Assembly: GCA_033063855.1 (NCBI GenBank)
Contig: CP093830.1
Coordinates: 13,888,854 to 13,952,853, forward strand
Length of the DNA: 64,000 bases
Source: Smittia aterrima
Taxonomy: Eukaryota > Arthropoda > Insecta > Diptera > Chironomidae
Direction of reading: 5' to 3'
Position 1 is the stretch's first letter. Every line of letters begins with the position of its first letter. Below are positions 27,691 through 41,089 of this stretch, one piece after another. The notes under the pieces were generated by a model. The model made no database searches, was not told the origin of the DNA, and saw only the letters and a program-made list of their open reading frames with translations. Made by a program: the position numbers and the translations under genes.

Positions 27691-30600
27691 AGAGAAAACT
27701 TTTCCCATTTATTTGTTCCTTCGTGAAAATATGTTTTCTTAACAGTGAAAACAAGTATCATAAAAGCAGGAGGTCTGAAGGTGGCGTGAAGCAGCTCTCC
27801 TTCGGAAATATGGCGATGCTGTGCGGCTCATCGATATTCATGGCTCAAATACATGTATTTTGTTTGGAAAAGAATCATTTGCCATCATTAGCCCGCCACG
27901 TTTTCTCTCTTCCATGAAAATTGTGCAATTGCCAGAACATCATAAACTGCAAATGTGTTGACACGGAGTATAAAACAGTCGAATGATGGCAGCAATAAAA
28001 AAATGTTGATGCATCGTAATCAGTGTGTTTACAGGCTGGCGACAAACGGAGCTCAGATTGAAGCAAAAACTAGGACAAAAACTTCGTGTTAAGAAAGGGT
28101 TTGAGTGTCCTTCCAGAATTTAGGTTTTTACCAAATTGCTGACACTTATGATCCTTTAATCTTCTTTCCTTATCCTCAGAGACTTCACGATATTTCCTAA
28201 AAATCTCCTAATCCCTCTGCTTCTACTATATCGTTTGTTTCACGATTACAGATGATTCACAATAGGAATTTATTGAAAGAATTCAAATCACGTGCAAAAA
28301 GACATTTTTATTGACAGATTTTTTGTGTGACTTTTTGTGCGATCTGCAACCAAAAAGAAATCTTTTATGACAATTTCACCGGTTCTGTTGCTGTTTTGTC
28401 TTTTGACTCACTGCCATATGTGATAATTCTAATCGAAATGTTTGGCAACACTAGATGTGAACTAATATTTGTGATGTGTTTCACGCTTCGTCATCTTACA
28501 ACTAAGGGCAAACGAAATAAAGTTTTGCTAAAGAACTTTCATCATTTATCAGCACGTTCGATTGTTAACATTTATTTCTCATGTGAGCTGCCGCGCGCGT
28601 TTTCGCTCAGCATTTGACATTACCAGTCAAGGGAAATCATTTTCCTCTCTATGTAGTTATGAGCGAGTTTATTAATTTGTTACAACGAACAGAATGAAAC
28701 TTTATAGCAGAATGTACGTGTCGATAAAAAGACGCATTGGCGCTTCACACAACACGATTCCAGAATTCGCACGGATTTAATGTAGTTTAAACCATTTTCT
28801 CGACTGCAAGCCATAACAAATCCCAGTGTCAAGTTCCTTGTCAAGAGTTCTCAATAAGAACTTCTCATAACTGTCGATTCAATCGAGTGGAAAAATACTT
28901 TCATATGAGAACGAAGGGAGGTGAAACTTTTCTTCTCGCAATGAAAGAGAAAACCTGATAAGGGATTTTAAAAAGGATCGAGTGAAAAATTGAACATAAC
29001 CACCCTTCAGTCCTTCATACAAAAAATCAATGAGCTGTTAAGTCAGATAACTCTTTTACTTCTCCCATTCCAAAAGCTCTCTCACACTCACACATGCATT
29101 TGGAGTGGCATGTGATTGAGTAATCCTCTTGTTGAGGAATCATTTCGTTTTTCTTTTATGTTCTCGACTGGAAACAATCTCGAGTGTTCAGTTTTCCCGT
29201 TGAAGAGGCGTAAATGCTACCTTAATAGAACAATCTTGGCGACACTGAACCGTTTTCAAAGTGACAGGTCAAGTGGAATCCTTTAATTTTCTCATTAGGT
29301 GTCGTTGAACACGTCAATGAAACTTTTGACCTTGTAAAAAACGATGTTTGTATCAAACGACAGGCAGAAACATTTGCTCGATGAGTGTTTACGCCACCTA
29401 ATGACTCATGTCCAAAACTCATCCTTCATACCATTACATAACATTTTATGAGTCTTCCGGACGTGATCAAAGACTCTCCTCGTATTCGTCTTGTTATCAA
29501 ATTACTGTCCAATAAATCCGTTCTACACCTCCGGCTACTTATTTTTGAAGGCAATCTGCGTCACTCTCAGACGGGATCAAGAGACTTCCGTTGGATTTCG
29601 GATGGATTTCAATTTTTCACGTTGTGTTCTTCAGCTCTCGTGTTTGCCTCCGGAGCGTTTCTGGAATGAAAGAAATTAAACGGAAAGAGGCGCTTGACAC
29701 CAGCTGCTCTCCCCAAGAAAAGCAAATTCCATAAAAAAAATCCATTAATGCTCAAAAATCCTTTCATTTGCTTCCCTTGCTTGTTGCTACTGCTTGTTTC
29801 TTGCTTTGGAACAGAGTGGAAGAATTAATAAAACTGAAAGTTATGGCAGCGACGCGTTTGGTTAATTAAAAATAAAAGCAAGAAGGGATACGCTTGCAGC
29901 ATATCTTCGGAAAAGTAATCGCTAACAAGGTTTCATACAAGTAAAAGAAAATTTGTAAGAAACTGACAAATCCGTCCAAACCAAAAAAGTTCTTATCGAC
30001 TTAATTTCTCTGTAGATTTATCAACAAATTTTATAGAACGAAATACACGACAGTATGGAACATCAATAAACTATCCAATAAAGAGTTTCTTATTGCAATT
30101 CATGGCAAATTAATCTTGAATTCAGTTGCCAAGCTTGTCGAGACGAGCTTTTCGTTCTCAAGAATTTGCTGAGATGAGCGCTCCGAGAGGCAAAAGGAAG
30201 AGTTGAATTACATCAAAGCTAAAACTTTTCAAGCTCATCTTTTTGTCGAAGCGAATGATCTTGTTACCATAGCGAACGCTACTTGTAAAGAGCATTGGAA
30301 AACTTTTTTCGTTGCTGTTCCATGGTAATCGTTTGACTTAATTTAAATGTCAAATGCTCCTAGTTTAACACGGAAGCTCTAAGTAGCAAATTTTTATTAC
30401 GAAGAGGAAAAGGCGAAAGGTGAAGGAAAGAAATCAAATTGATTAACCAGCTGTAAAGTTACATCCACCAGTTTCATTCTACTCATAGAGAGAAGGAGTA
30501 GAAGCATCTCAGACATCAAGAAAGAAAACAAGTCTTGAACGAGCAGATGCAAAAGTTTTTCTACTTTGCTCCTACATGCTGCTAGATTCCTTTATTGATT

Positions 30601-33600
30601 TACCTTCTTTTTTCATATTTTAAGGATACCCTAAAAGCATTTTCAGTCTTAAAAAAAACGAATTCATTCATTGATTTAAATACGGGCAATTTGTTCACTG
30701 ATGCTGAAGCTGTTCGAACTTCATTGAAAAATACTTTGGTTAATTTAATCGGTCCATGCCGTCTGTGGAGAATGTCAAAACGATTCCAAAGAATGAGTTC
30801 ATAGAAAAGTTATGATGGGAAGAGCTTTTGGAATTCAAAATTTTAATATAAAACTTTGATATTATTAGAAAAAGAGAACTTAATAATTATCTTCTCTGCC
30901 GAACTCCAATCAAGGGATATAAAAATAAAAACTTGGCAATTTGCTCCCAATTTAATTTTAATTGAAAACTTTCAGCCTCGAAATAATATTTTATCATGAA
31001 CGATTAATTTTCATATAAATATTTTTTGTCAGAAAACGAAATGAAGTCCAGTCGCCGTGGCCAGTCTCGGAGTTTCGGAGTTGTTTGGCGAGTGTTTGCT
31101 GATCGTTAATTTCATGTCAAATTAAATCCGGTCTTTCAGCCTGAACGCCATCCACAAATATTTGTTCTGTCTCCACCATCATTAAGCATTCTGTTCATTA
31201 TTCGCGAGAGTTTTCCGGAATATATTGCAGCCTGTTTAATGCAATGAATTCTTATCAACTGCATTTATCACGATTTGCAAGAACTGCTCTCACACTGTGC
31301 AAAAGTTGATAAGCAAATCGTTGCGAAATAAAATCAGCCCGGTCACACATTGATAATCGTGTTAATATTCATTGTAAAAGATGATGTGGACGGACGATGA
31401 CTGAAGTATCGTCATTCTATGTTGGCATAAAACACTTTCTAAAGCTGAGGGCAAAGCTTTTAAATCTTTTTGCTTTCAAAAACAATGAGAAGGAGAGAGC
31501 TGGCTGTAGAGACGGAAAGTTATAGCAATGGGGGTTTGGTCATTAATTTGCTTATCTCATTGCTTAGAAAGTTAAATATTCAATTTGGTAAAGAGAACGA
31601 AATTAATCCTGTGCGACAACATATACTGAGAACTTCAACTTCGTAGAATGATAAAAAAAATTACTGTAACGAATCTTACCAACTTGATAAACTCGACATC
31701 GTCTTTGGTGGTATCTGGTTCACATTTTGAGATCATGAGGTGAAGTCTGTGATAGATAAGTATCAAAGTATCAGCAGGTCAATAAGTTTTCTCTCTGACA
31801 AACAGAGTAGAGATTACAGAGCAAAGAGAAAAGGGTCTCGCCAAATAACAATATCCGTCTGCTGGTGTCCAAATGTTTGCCATTGCATTCTTTTCCTCTT
31901 TCGTTCATCGTCAGATAAAAAAGGCTTTAAGGCTTTCAAATGGAGTCGTTGGCACATATTTAAAATTTACATTTCACTCCATCGATTTCATCAGCTGTCG
32001 ATTCGTTGTATTTACTGTTGTGTTCATGTGAGTGGCGATAAAGGGTGAGATTGTCAGGAATGGATCCTAAACGATTCTTTTTTCAAAGCTACTTTTAGTG
32101 GTTCAAGTTTCTACTTTGAAAACTGTAGCGATTGCATTTACGGAACTTTTAAATTTTTTTAACACCGTGTATGATGTGAGGAAGTCATATTCGAGTCAGA
32201 GCGCGAAATAAATATTTAGGCGCATGAATTTCGAAAACAAAACAAGCAAAGTAGAGATAACAATTGTGAAAACGAGTCGGGAGAGGAAGAGAGCTTTGAT
32301 TTTGTGCGAGATTGTTTGCTTCAAATGAATACAACTCGCAATGAAATATTTATAAATTAGATTTGTTGGATGAGAACACGCCTGATGCTACTTCGAAACG
32401 TTGAACCAGAGATGGCGACGAATCAAGGACCATAATTTATGAAAATTCATGGTGAGAACTGTGAAACTATTCTGAAAACTATTTCAGAATCACATCTCAT
32501 TCTTTTATTGGTCTCCAAACTGTTGGAGCTTTCGCTTTTACGATTCGATTTGTCGCTTTACTATCTTTCTCAAGAAATTCTCTCGTAAAAATTGATGTTA
32601 CATTTTTTTACTTCTCGGGGTGAAACGGAGCAGAGCGAATGATTTTGCATAAGAAATGAACTTCGGGGCTAGATCGTTTCCACTTCTTCTCGTCTTCGTC
32701 GAGACCATAAAAATGTTTATGAACTAACAAAATTAACCAAAGCTCATGGATCACCAGCAGCTTTTTAAAATCCACTTTTCATCTGAAGCCCCTGAATTAA
32801 CACGCCTCTGGTTTATTCGGTACAAAGCGCGAAGACAAACAAAACACTCGAAATCACAAAAACGAAAACGTTTGAATTTTTATTTTGTGATGATGAAAAT
32901 TTTCTCGCAGATTTGGCGAATTCAAATGAATATTTTTCTTTTGAAGATTCTCTCGCATCGAATGATAAAAAGCATCATTCAATCTGCTGTCCTCGTCAAG
33001 CCTATGGCAATTTCATACACCAAGCAGATCAAAAGCGTGAAATGACTCACACATCAAATCAATTTTTTGCATTCATCAATAACTTCAGAATTTTTATGAA
33101 ATTATCAATCTCAACGAAATTAAATTAATAAAATGAAACAAAATATCTTTGTTTGATTTAGCTTTAAATAAATTGCACATTTGAAGTATAATTTAATGAA
33201 ATGTTTCGATTATTAGCCCCAGTCATCAAGTTTCGAATTCAAGGATAAGTTTCTTATCATAGATATTTAGTCAAAGTAATCTAATCTTAAGTATTTCTCA
33301 ATCTCTAAAAGCTAAGCTAAATTCCTACTTAAGAGTCCTCTAATTAGGGTTGATTATTTCTGAACATCCTAACACAATTTATTGATGAAATTGTGTCATT
33401 GTCCTCATTGAATTTCCACAAAGACTTTTGTTTTCATACTTAATTCATCTTCAAACCGCTAAAGTACTTATCTAAGTGTGAAAGTAAGAGTGAGTTATGT
33501 GGAATTTGTCCGCAAATAAATTAAAACTTTATTTTATTTGAATTTGAAAACCTTCCTTTGTCTCTCAGAGGATTTTCTCTCATTTTCCTGAGTCATCCCC

Positions 33601-33838
33601 TCCACTTTTTCTCGCTCTCGGCTCTCACTCACTCATTTTCTCTCGAAACGCAAAATTTTCCTTTTATTTGCTATTGAACAATTTGCAATTTGCTTAGTTC
33701 GTAACGAAAATTTGACTAGACGAGTCTCCACGACTTTTGTCGTCACATAAAATTAAATTCTGTCATAAAAAAATTAAGTGAGAAGTATATCAATAAAAAA
33801 AAAACAAGAATTCGTAGTGTCGGGCAAATGAGAATAAA

Positions 33839-36800
33839 ATGTTTCAAGCACTCGTAGTCGGATTATGTGTGGTGAAAATGGCAATAATTGTTAATGGTAA
33901 GCAGTGAACTAGCCCGCCCGCTAAATATTGGGAACACATTCAACAATTCTGAATCAAAATCTTTTATATTGAAAATCGCAAGAAAAAGTGGGATGGTCGA
34001 TCTGACGAGATTATAAAATTTCTTTGATGTTAATTTGGAGATTACACAATGTTCAGACACTTAAATTGAATTTCAATCCTTTCAAAAAATTGATTTAATT
34101 AATTTTTTGCTACGCGTTTTTTTTACTTCTATTCAAACGGAAAATGTTTGATCCAAAAAAAGGAATCCCGACTTGAAGGTTACGGCTAATGGTTATTTGA
34201 TTCTCGAATGAAAGTTCTTCTTTTGACAAAGTCACAGTGATTCAGCTGTTCTTCGCGTCACAAAAATATTTTCTGGGCAGCTTTAGTAAAAAGGAAAAAT
34301 GTTGCCTTTCATCATTCTTCTCAGTTGAAGACGAGGCCGAAGGAGAGAAGTTTGTGTCGTTATTGGTTATTTCGTTTTTCCATTTTTCCCTTTCACTTAC
34401 TGTTTCTTTTCCTTCAAAGAGAAGAAAGGCAATTGATGTGCCGTTACTGAGATAAATCTCCATCTCATCTTTTTCATGCGACGAAAATTGGGAGTTCTTA
34501 TTAATAATGCCGTCTTTTCGATTAGAGAAAAAAAAATGTGCGAATGAGTCTCATTCGAATCTATCATCGTAGACAGAAGCCTTGAAAAACAATAAATGCT
34601 CTGATTTGTGTCTTTCGGCAGTGAAATGTGACTAGCTGAACTGTGCATGAAATAACATAAATAAATAATCATCATGATGGTGCAGCACTCAATTTTCTCT
34701 CTCTTAACTCTGAGGAGCGAAGCTTCCTTCCTTCCTTTTGCCATTTGTCTGTTCATTGGGCATAAATCATATCTGAGGATTGGGGCGAAAGTCATCACAC
34801 TCGACCAAGCCCACAGAGAACTTTTATTTTGGTGTGATTTCATTCACATGTTTGAGGAGGACGACCAAACGAGCCCTAACGAAATAAATTTTCCATCTTT
34901 TGATGACATCGATACATCTTCGTTTATAATGTTACTGCGAAGTTTTGTAATATTACCAAAATTCAAGTTTTGTTGAAAGCACTGACATGGAAATTTATAG
35001 AATGATAATTAAAGAGGTGGAAAGCCAAATGCTCACGTCGCGTTTTGGGTCATTGTCTTGCTTGACTTGGTTAACGTCATGAAAGCTTTTTAAACAAACC
35101 TTTCGCATCGCCACCCACAACTCACCCTTTAGAGCTCTAAACTGTGTTTACCCTCGTTTTCATCTTCATCTCTTCGTTTATTGCGCGTTTTTTTTTGTTT
35201 AACAAACTGTGTTGTGATGATTCTCTTGCCATCTTCACTCCCATTTGTGATTCCACACAGAGATCTAATGCCTTTTGAATTAAATTTAAATAAATTGATG
35301 TAAATTGTCTTATTTCGAATTGCGGAGGAATCTCATGTGCATGATTTCATTTAAATCGCAATAGATTTTTCTTTGAACGAGTCATCATTAAGCATCAAGA
35401 TCTAGATGCCATTTGTCAAGTAGCTCGTTCGTAATTGCTGGTACAACCGAAATCGACTTTTCATTGTGAACTCCTTAATATATTTCTCAAGCAGCCAAGC
35501 ACTCAAATTTTCAATTTTTCTGCTTTTGGTTTCGATTGAAAATCGAGAAAATCTACAAGTTGAATTGCTGTTGTTAAAATTTAATTTCGTCAATTATTTC
35601 TCTTCGTTTTTTGTACAAATAAAATCAAACAGCAAGAATGAAATGGATGGCGAAAATAAATAAATTTAATCCAATTACGGAGTCGACGAGAAATTTTTCG
35701 TGAAGATGGAATTCTTGTGAGAACGGTGCCAGTGAAACAAACATAAATAATGACGGAGGAGAAAATGGGTCAAGATATGACGGTGCTGTAGCATTTTTTT
35801 GTAAATAAAAGCGAAGAGAAATATAATAAATCCTCGAAGTTGGGAACTTTCGCTGGCAGTTGAGAGTTTTTTAAGATATTTTCGAATACTGTCACAAACA
35901 GATTTTCGATTAAGGCACATTAGGCAATGGTCAAACGATTAAATCGTATCGCTTTTTCGAAGAAGGGTGTATGTAGTGAATTAAGTAACATAGGAGGAAA
36001 AAATCAGGAAATTAATCAAAACGGCTGATAAAAATTTCGCTCAGAATTCACTTAACTCCACCGGATAAATTTCTGCCTTAGATCGCTAAGCACTTATCAG
36101 GTAGATTGGTTTTTTATTTGCCGTCGTTCAAGCGGTATATGGAGCGTCTTTTTATGAGTGTAACGTAAAAGTTCTCAGGCTCATGAGTATGAGGATGAGT
36201 TCACCATATCTGTCAAGCTAAGCTTCTTACTTCTTAAATCGAAACAAGAGATTGACATGATTTATGAACATTTCCCCTTCAGCCGTCGGGATCCTTCTAT
36301 TGTGCGAAACTCGGCACTTTAACTTCAGTCGAGATTTGAAAAGAAATTTTGACATCGGCGAACGCATTAGAACGTTGAGATTTTTCTCATCATCATCTTT
36401 TAATTTATTCAAGGCCGAAACAAAACGAGCGAAAAGGAATTCTCCAGACAGCTGTAGGTAATAGAAAAGTCTTCGTCACTGACTCAAATGGAGTGGAAAG
36501 ATAAATAAAGATAAATAAAGAAACGACGCTAAGAATTACGATTAAAAAGCGAGAGCGAGAAAATGTAAAAAGTTTCAGCCAAGATTGAAAACATGAGGTG
36601 GCTCAATGTGAAAGGAAGAAAATAAGCAGCTCGAGACGCCATTAAAAACCTTTAAACAACCATCAAAAGTCGAAATGAGAATTCATGGCAATAAAAAACT
36701 ATGGCTTGGTCGGTATGAGCGCAGATAAGATGTTTCACAATTTTTCCCCCGTTGCTTTCTTGGCTCGATCGTGGACGGCGGTCCTCATAAATGGCTAAGA

Positions 36801-39179
36801 CGAGAGTTTCATGATTTTATTTCTACAATTAAAGTCTCTAAGTTTCATTGACCATTACTTGGCCAGGTGTGTGAGCCAAGATTGTTTCTTCGTGAGCTTG
36901 TTCGTGAGCGACAGGTAGATAGTTAAGTAGTTGACATCATCTTATTCTATTAACGCTAATCTTTATGCAATAGCAGATTAATGCAGATCTTTTGATTTGT
37001 TTGATGGCATAGAGGAAACGTTTTAAGGAAATCTGATTTATCAGATTCAATCATCGTGAAACCCATTTCTTTTTTATTATTAATCGTAACTGTCGATCGT
37101 AACTTTGATGATGGAACTTTGCTTTCGATAAATATTACAAGACAGTTTCGCAATTCGCCTATCTTTAAAGAATGAAACGTTTAATTAGGAAAGGGATTGC
37201 TGAAGAATTGAGTCGACCGTGAGGAGGAATATGAAACTTGATGGAAATGTTATTTCAATCGATTGAAAACGAAGAATAACTTTTCCATTCCGATGAGGGA
37301 AGCCTGAATAAACACGAGACGACACTTGAATGTTTTATTTATTGGCAGATGGGATTTAATGGGATGTTTTCTCTCTCTCTTCTCTTCGTCTCCCAGGTGG
37401 CTCACGGTATAATCATGAGAATGAACCGAAATTTTCTGAATCCATTAAAAACACTTCGGCAGTCATAGGAAAGGAAGCCATACTCAATTGCTATGTCGAA
37501 TCTCTCGGCATGTACAAAGTCGGATGGATGCGTTCCGATCAGACAGTGCTTTCAGTTGGAAAAATGGTGACACAGAATTCTCGCTACAGTGTTATTCACG
37601 CTGAGTCACGATGGAGCTTAAGGATTCATAATGTACGAGAGTCAGACGAAGGTAACTAATCGTTATCTGAAAAGAAATAAATTCACTAAAATCTTCCCCC
37701 AAAAAATCTTCAAGGTTGCTACTTATGTCTAATCAACACACAAACACTCCTGAAACAAAGCGGATGCATTCAGCTTCACTATCCTCCAGACATATCAGAC
37801 GAAGACTCCTCTACAGATACGACAATATATGAAGGAAAAAACGTCACTCTTTTTTGCAAAGCAAAAGGAATTCCAACACCAAGGATCTTCTGGCGACGAG
37901 ATGATGGAATTCCTATTAAAGTTAGAGGTGAATCTGATGTCGCAACAGTCGATATTTTCAACGGCAGCTCATTAAAGCTTGCAAACGTACGAAGAGATCA
38001 GATGTCAGCTTATCTATGCATCGCCGTAAATGGTGTGGAACCTGCTATTTCAAAGCGAATTTTTCTTCGAGTGCAATGTGAGTTCAATCTTCCGTTACTA
38101 TTTCCTAAAAGTTTTTTTTCAATTTTTTATTCTCGCAGTTGCTCCAAATATTTCAACTGACGTTCAGTTCATTGAGGCGCTTGAGGGAACATCTCGTCAA
38201 ATCGATTGCCTTGTTGAATCGTATCCAAGTCCTATGTCGTATTGGGTAAAAGAAACAGACTCTCATCGCGGCTCAATAATCCAAAGGGTGCTCGAGCAAA
38301 GGTAACTTACACATAGTTAATCACATTCTGGAAAGAAAAAAGTTTTTCACGAATCTTTTTCATTCTCTTTGCAGTGAGAAGTTCGTGATTCATGAGAAAA
38401 AGATTTCAAATTATAAGACGAGGATGATTTTGACAATAAATAACTTGAACCAGCAAGATGCTGGAAGCTATGTTTGTTGTTCAGGTAAAATCTTTGAGCT
38501 GGGTCAATTTGAAAAAGGTTTTAATTTTCCAAAAGAATTTATGTTCTTGAAATAATTTACTTGTGCTCAGCACTTGAGCTGATCCCGCAACTTTATGTTA
38601 CTCACCTAATGAATTCACCCTTCAACTTCATCGAGAACTCAAAACTTTATTCCTTAAAGCGTTTTCAATCTAAACTTTCAGCAGCCCGAAGTGTTTAACA
38701 AGATTTCAGATTTTTTTATTATTCGTATTATTTTCACAGGAAACTCGTTTGGAAGCTCCAACCGAACGATAAGGATCCAAGGTAAGCTGATTTCGGCATG
38801 AAATCTTGTCCCAACTCTAAGGCTATTACATTGTCGCCTCACAGAAATCAAATTAACAACAACAACAATACCTAGCACAACAACGACAACCACTGTGCAA
38901 AGCACAACAACTCGTTTCGTGGAAAGCACAACATTGAGGAGGAAACTTTACACTCAGCAACTATCAAAACCGACAAGTTCTTATGTGACATCAACAGAGC
39001 CATCAACTGAATTCGAAATAGAATTCGTAACTGACTTCCCGGGATCCCATTCCCTCTTTTATCCTGGCGTCGAATCATATCAACATCACATAAATTACAT
39101 CAACTCACAATGTTCTTTACAAAGAAGCACTCATTGGTTTTTGTTCTGGATGATACTGCTCGCATTGACGATTTCATGA
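33839..39179 (+). CDS. Three-Ig-domain cell-surface protein (lachesin/DIP-like, probable GPI anchor)
   Basis: Seven exons, 33839-33896, 37397-37651, 37715-38077, 38139-38301, 38375-38484, 38740-38781 and 38845-39179, encode 441 aa; the first intron is 3.5 kb. Exon 1 is a signal peptide. Ig1 has AILNC...W...GCYLC, Ig2 has VTLFCKAKG...W...AYLC, and Ig3 has RQIDC...W...GSYVC. The stretch YKVGWMRSDQTVLSV...RYSVIH...WSLRIHNVRESDEG is the signature of the lachesin/IgLON/DIP group. A Thr/Ser-rich stalk encoded partly by ACA repeats (about 38860-38935) follows, then a C-terminal hydrophobic tail (HWFLFWMILLALTIS) without a cytoplasmic domain, as in GPI-anchored members. Such proteins mediate neuronal or septate-junction adhesion. 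The exact orthologue is not resolved. Confidence 0.88.
33897..37396 (+). other. Long first intron of the Ig-domain gene
   Basis: This 3.5 kb phase-1 intron starts with GTAAGC and ends with a long CT-rich tract and CCCAG. It is about 60 times the usual intron length in the window. I see no nested gene in it; open frames on either strand are unsupported. Confidence 0.7.
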
Positions 39180-41089
39180 TGAACTGATGAGTTGAAGTTT
39201 ATTTAGGCATGTAGATAAATGAACAAAAAATAAGCCAAATGATGATATGTATCTGATAATTGTTGGAAGCTCTCGTTTCGCTTTAGAAAGAAATCTAAAA
39301 ATATCTCAACGTTTGTTATGAATTATTAAGAGACGAGAAATAAAGGAAAACGTGGATGGATGAAGATGAAATTTATTTATGTATTCCATGCTGGTTAGAT
39401 CATTAGCTCGTTTGTTCCGGCTTCAATCTCGAGAAGATTCTCTGTTTTCTCGCCTGTTGCGATAAGAAGAAAAAGAAGAAGCGCCTTTTGGGAAGGAAGA
39501 TCTTAACGTATTAGAATGATAATTATTTGCCATTAGATTGGCCAACAGGAATTTCACTGAAAAAATCGTGACTAGCTCATTAATTGGTCTTTTGTGCAGC
39601 TGAGAATCTTTCATGAAGCTTAAGACGTCTTACGGCTGAAACATTGGACGATGTCTGGATGCAATTTCCAGCTTAAACTCAACGATAAAAGCTTTGGTAA
39701 TCTTCTTTTGTTTCCAATTTATTTCAACGTGTATTTGCACACATGAAGATGATGTCGAAAGTTTATGTTTTGAAACAAGGAAAAGGTGTAAGGAAAGTTT
39801 AAATGCTTTCAAGCTTGAGGGCGAGCAAGCAGCAAAAGACTGCGCATATTAAGATTTATTCTGTAATTAAGATTCAAACTTTTCTTTCTTCTCTTCAAGA
39901 AATTCGCAAGTTTCAATCGATTCGAACAGAGGAAAAGGGAAAAAAACTGAAAGCAAAAAAACTTTTTTAATTATTTAATCTCAATATTATTTATTTCTTC
40001 ACTGAAGAAGGTTTTGCTCAACTTTTAGGTCCACCAACTCAGAACTTCATTAAGTTTGAATTGTTTTATAAACATTCATAACGAAATAAGCGAAATGATG
40101 ATTAGTAATTGATATCAGGAAGCTCCTCTCATTTCGCCTTAAAGTACGTCTCTCAAACTCCGTGTATCGTGAAGAATGTATGTCCAGGCAACGGTAACAA
40201 TGAGAAATATTCATGTTCCGAAAATTCCTCTGATTTCATGACCGATGAATTCTTTATCGCTTCCCGGATAGAAGGGAATGAGCGGTTACCAAGATGAGGA
40301 ATGCTAAAAAAGGCAAAATTAATTTTAATTTCACGTCGATGGTTGCATAAATATTTATTAAATACAACAGCTCGGGCGCAAGCGGAAATTTTCTTTTCTC
40401 TCCTCGCATAAACCTTGCTGCGTCGTTTTTGACCCCACGCACAATAAAGGATGAATCTCTTATTTAACCTTTCGCAACGGTTGAGGAAGCAGACACTCTT
40501 TTCTCAATTTCACGAGAATTAAACAATTGAGTGCCCAGGTGATCTTTTGGTCTGGATTTTTGTATCTTCTATGGCACCACAGACAAGTACGACCACTGCG
40601 AGAAGTGGAACGCAAAAGATACAAACGTCTCTCGATCTTGATGCTTTATAAATAATTTATTTTTTTGATTATTTAATGAACCCACAGTCACAATAACTGA
40701 AAAGTGTTGCTTGGCCTTTCTTCAATTGTGCCTCTCTCGAGGCAGTTTTGGCAAATGATTCACAGGCTGTGACTTGCTCAAGAAAAGGACAAATTGAGGT
40801 GAAGATGCTCATGAATAATTACAAGGATCGTGAATTTTACATAAAATTCTTGTTGAATGTGATTCCGATTTCTTCACTTGCTGCTAAGCAACCCTTTCTT
40901 GTTTACGAAGTTATTTGGTTACTTTCGATATTTAAAAAACTTTCTGGTAACGATGTTGAGTGACACCTGTTGCGTTGTTACAATTCAAACTCTTTCAAGC
41001 ACATACAGTTTGAAAAGGTTTTTTTTATTTTGTATGGTTTCCGTTGCCCTAGAAACGGTAACCGGAAACAAACAAAAATATTCTTGAAA
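39180..41089. other. Intergenic, Ig gene 3' end and IFT46 5' flank
   Basis: About 1.9 kb. The left part should hold the Ig gene 3' UTR, including an AATAAA near 39340. The last 60 bases hold the X-box described separately. A 26-codon ATG frame at 40571-40651 was noticed but not accepted. Confidence 0.45.
41043..41056 (+). promoter_or_regulatory. X-box (RFX site) upstream of IFT46
   Basis: The 14-mer GTTGCC-CT-AGAAAC matches the RFX/DAF-19 X-box consensus RYYNYY-N(1-3)-RRNRAC at every position. It sits 34 bases before the IFT46 start codon, within the usual X-box distance. It is embedded in a wider imperfect palindrome: 41037-41046 pairs with 41054-41063 with one mismatch. RFX factors activate ciliary genes through such sites, which fits an intraflagellar-transport gene. 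Confidence 0.7.

Larger units (their letters stand above)
22208..33838. other. 11.6 kb gene-free stretch upstream of the Ig-domain gene
   Basis: No exon with recognisable protein similarity was found on either strand. Open frames are short and lack consistent splice partners. A purine-rich stretch with GA repeats lies around 27590-27710. Because the next gene encodes a neural-type Ig surface protein with a long first intron, this region could hold its distant enhancers or untranslated 5' exons, but that is inference. Confidence 0.4.

Noticed and set aside
31740..32048. About 100-codon open frame on the plus strand
   Set aside because: Composition looks random (Cys, His and Lys scattered, no domain pattern) and there are no supporting splice sites or neighbours.
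34397..34843. About 148-codon frame on the minus strand inside the Ig gene's first intron
   Set aside because: No recognisable motif; the residues look like translated AT-rich intron sequence. A nested gene was not supported.
40571..40651. 26-codon ATG frame upstream of IFT46
   Set aside because: Too short to judge, with no known peptide family and no evidence of transcription; it could be a chance frame.
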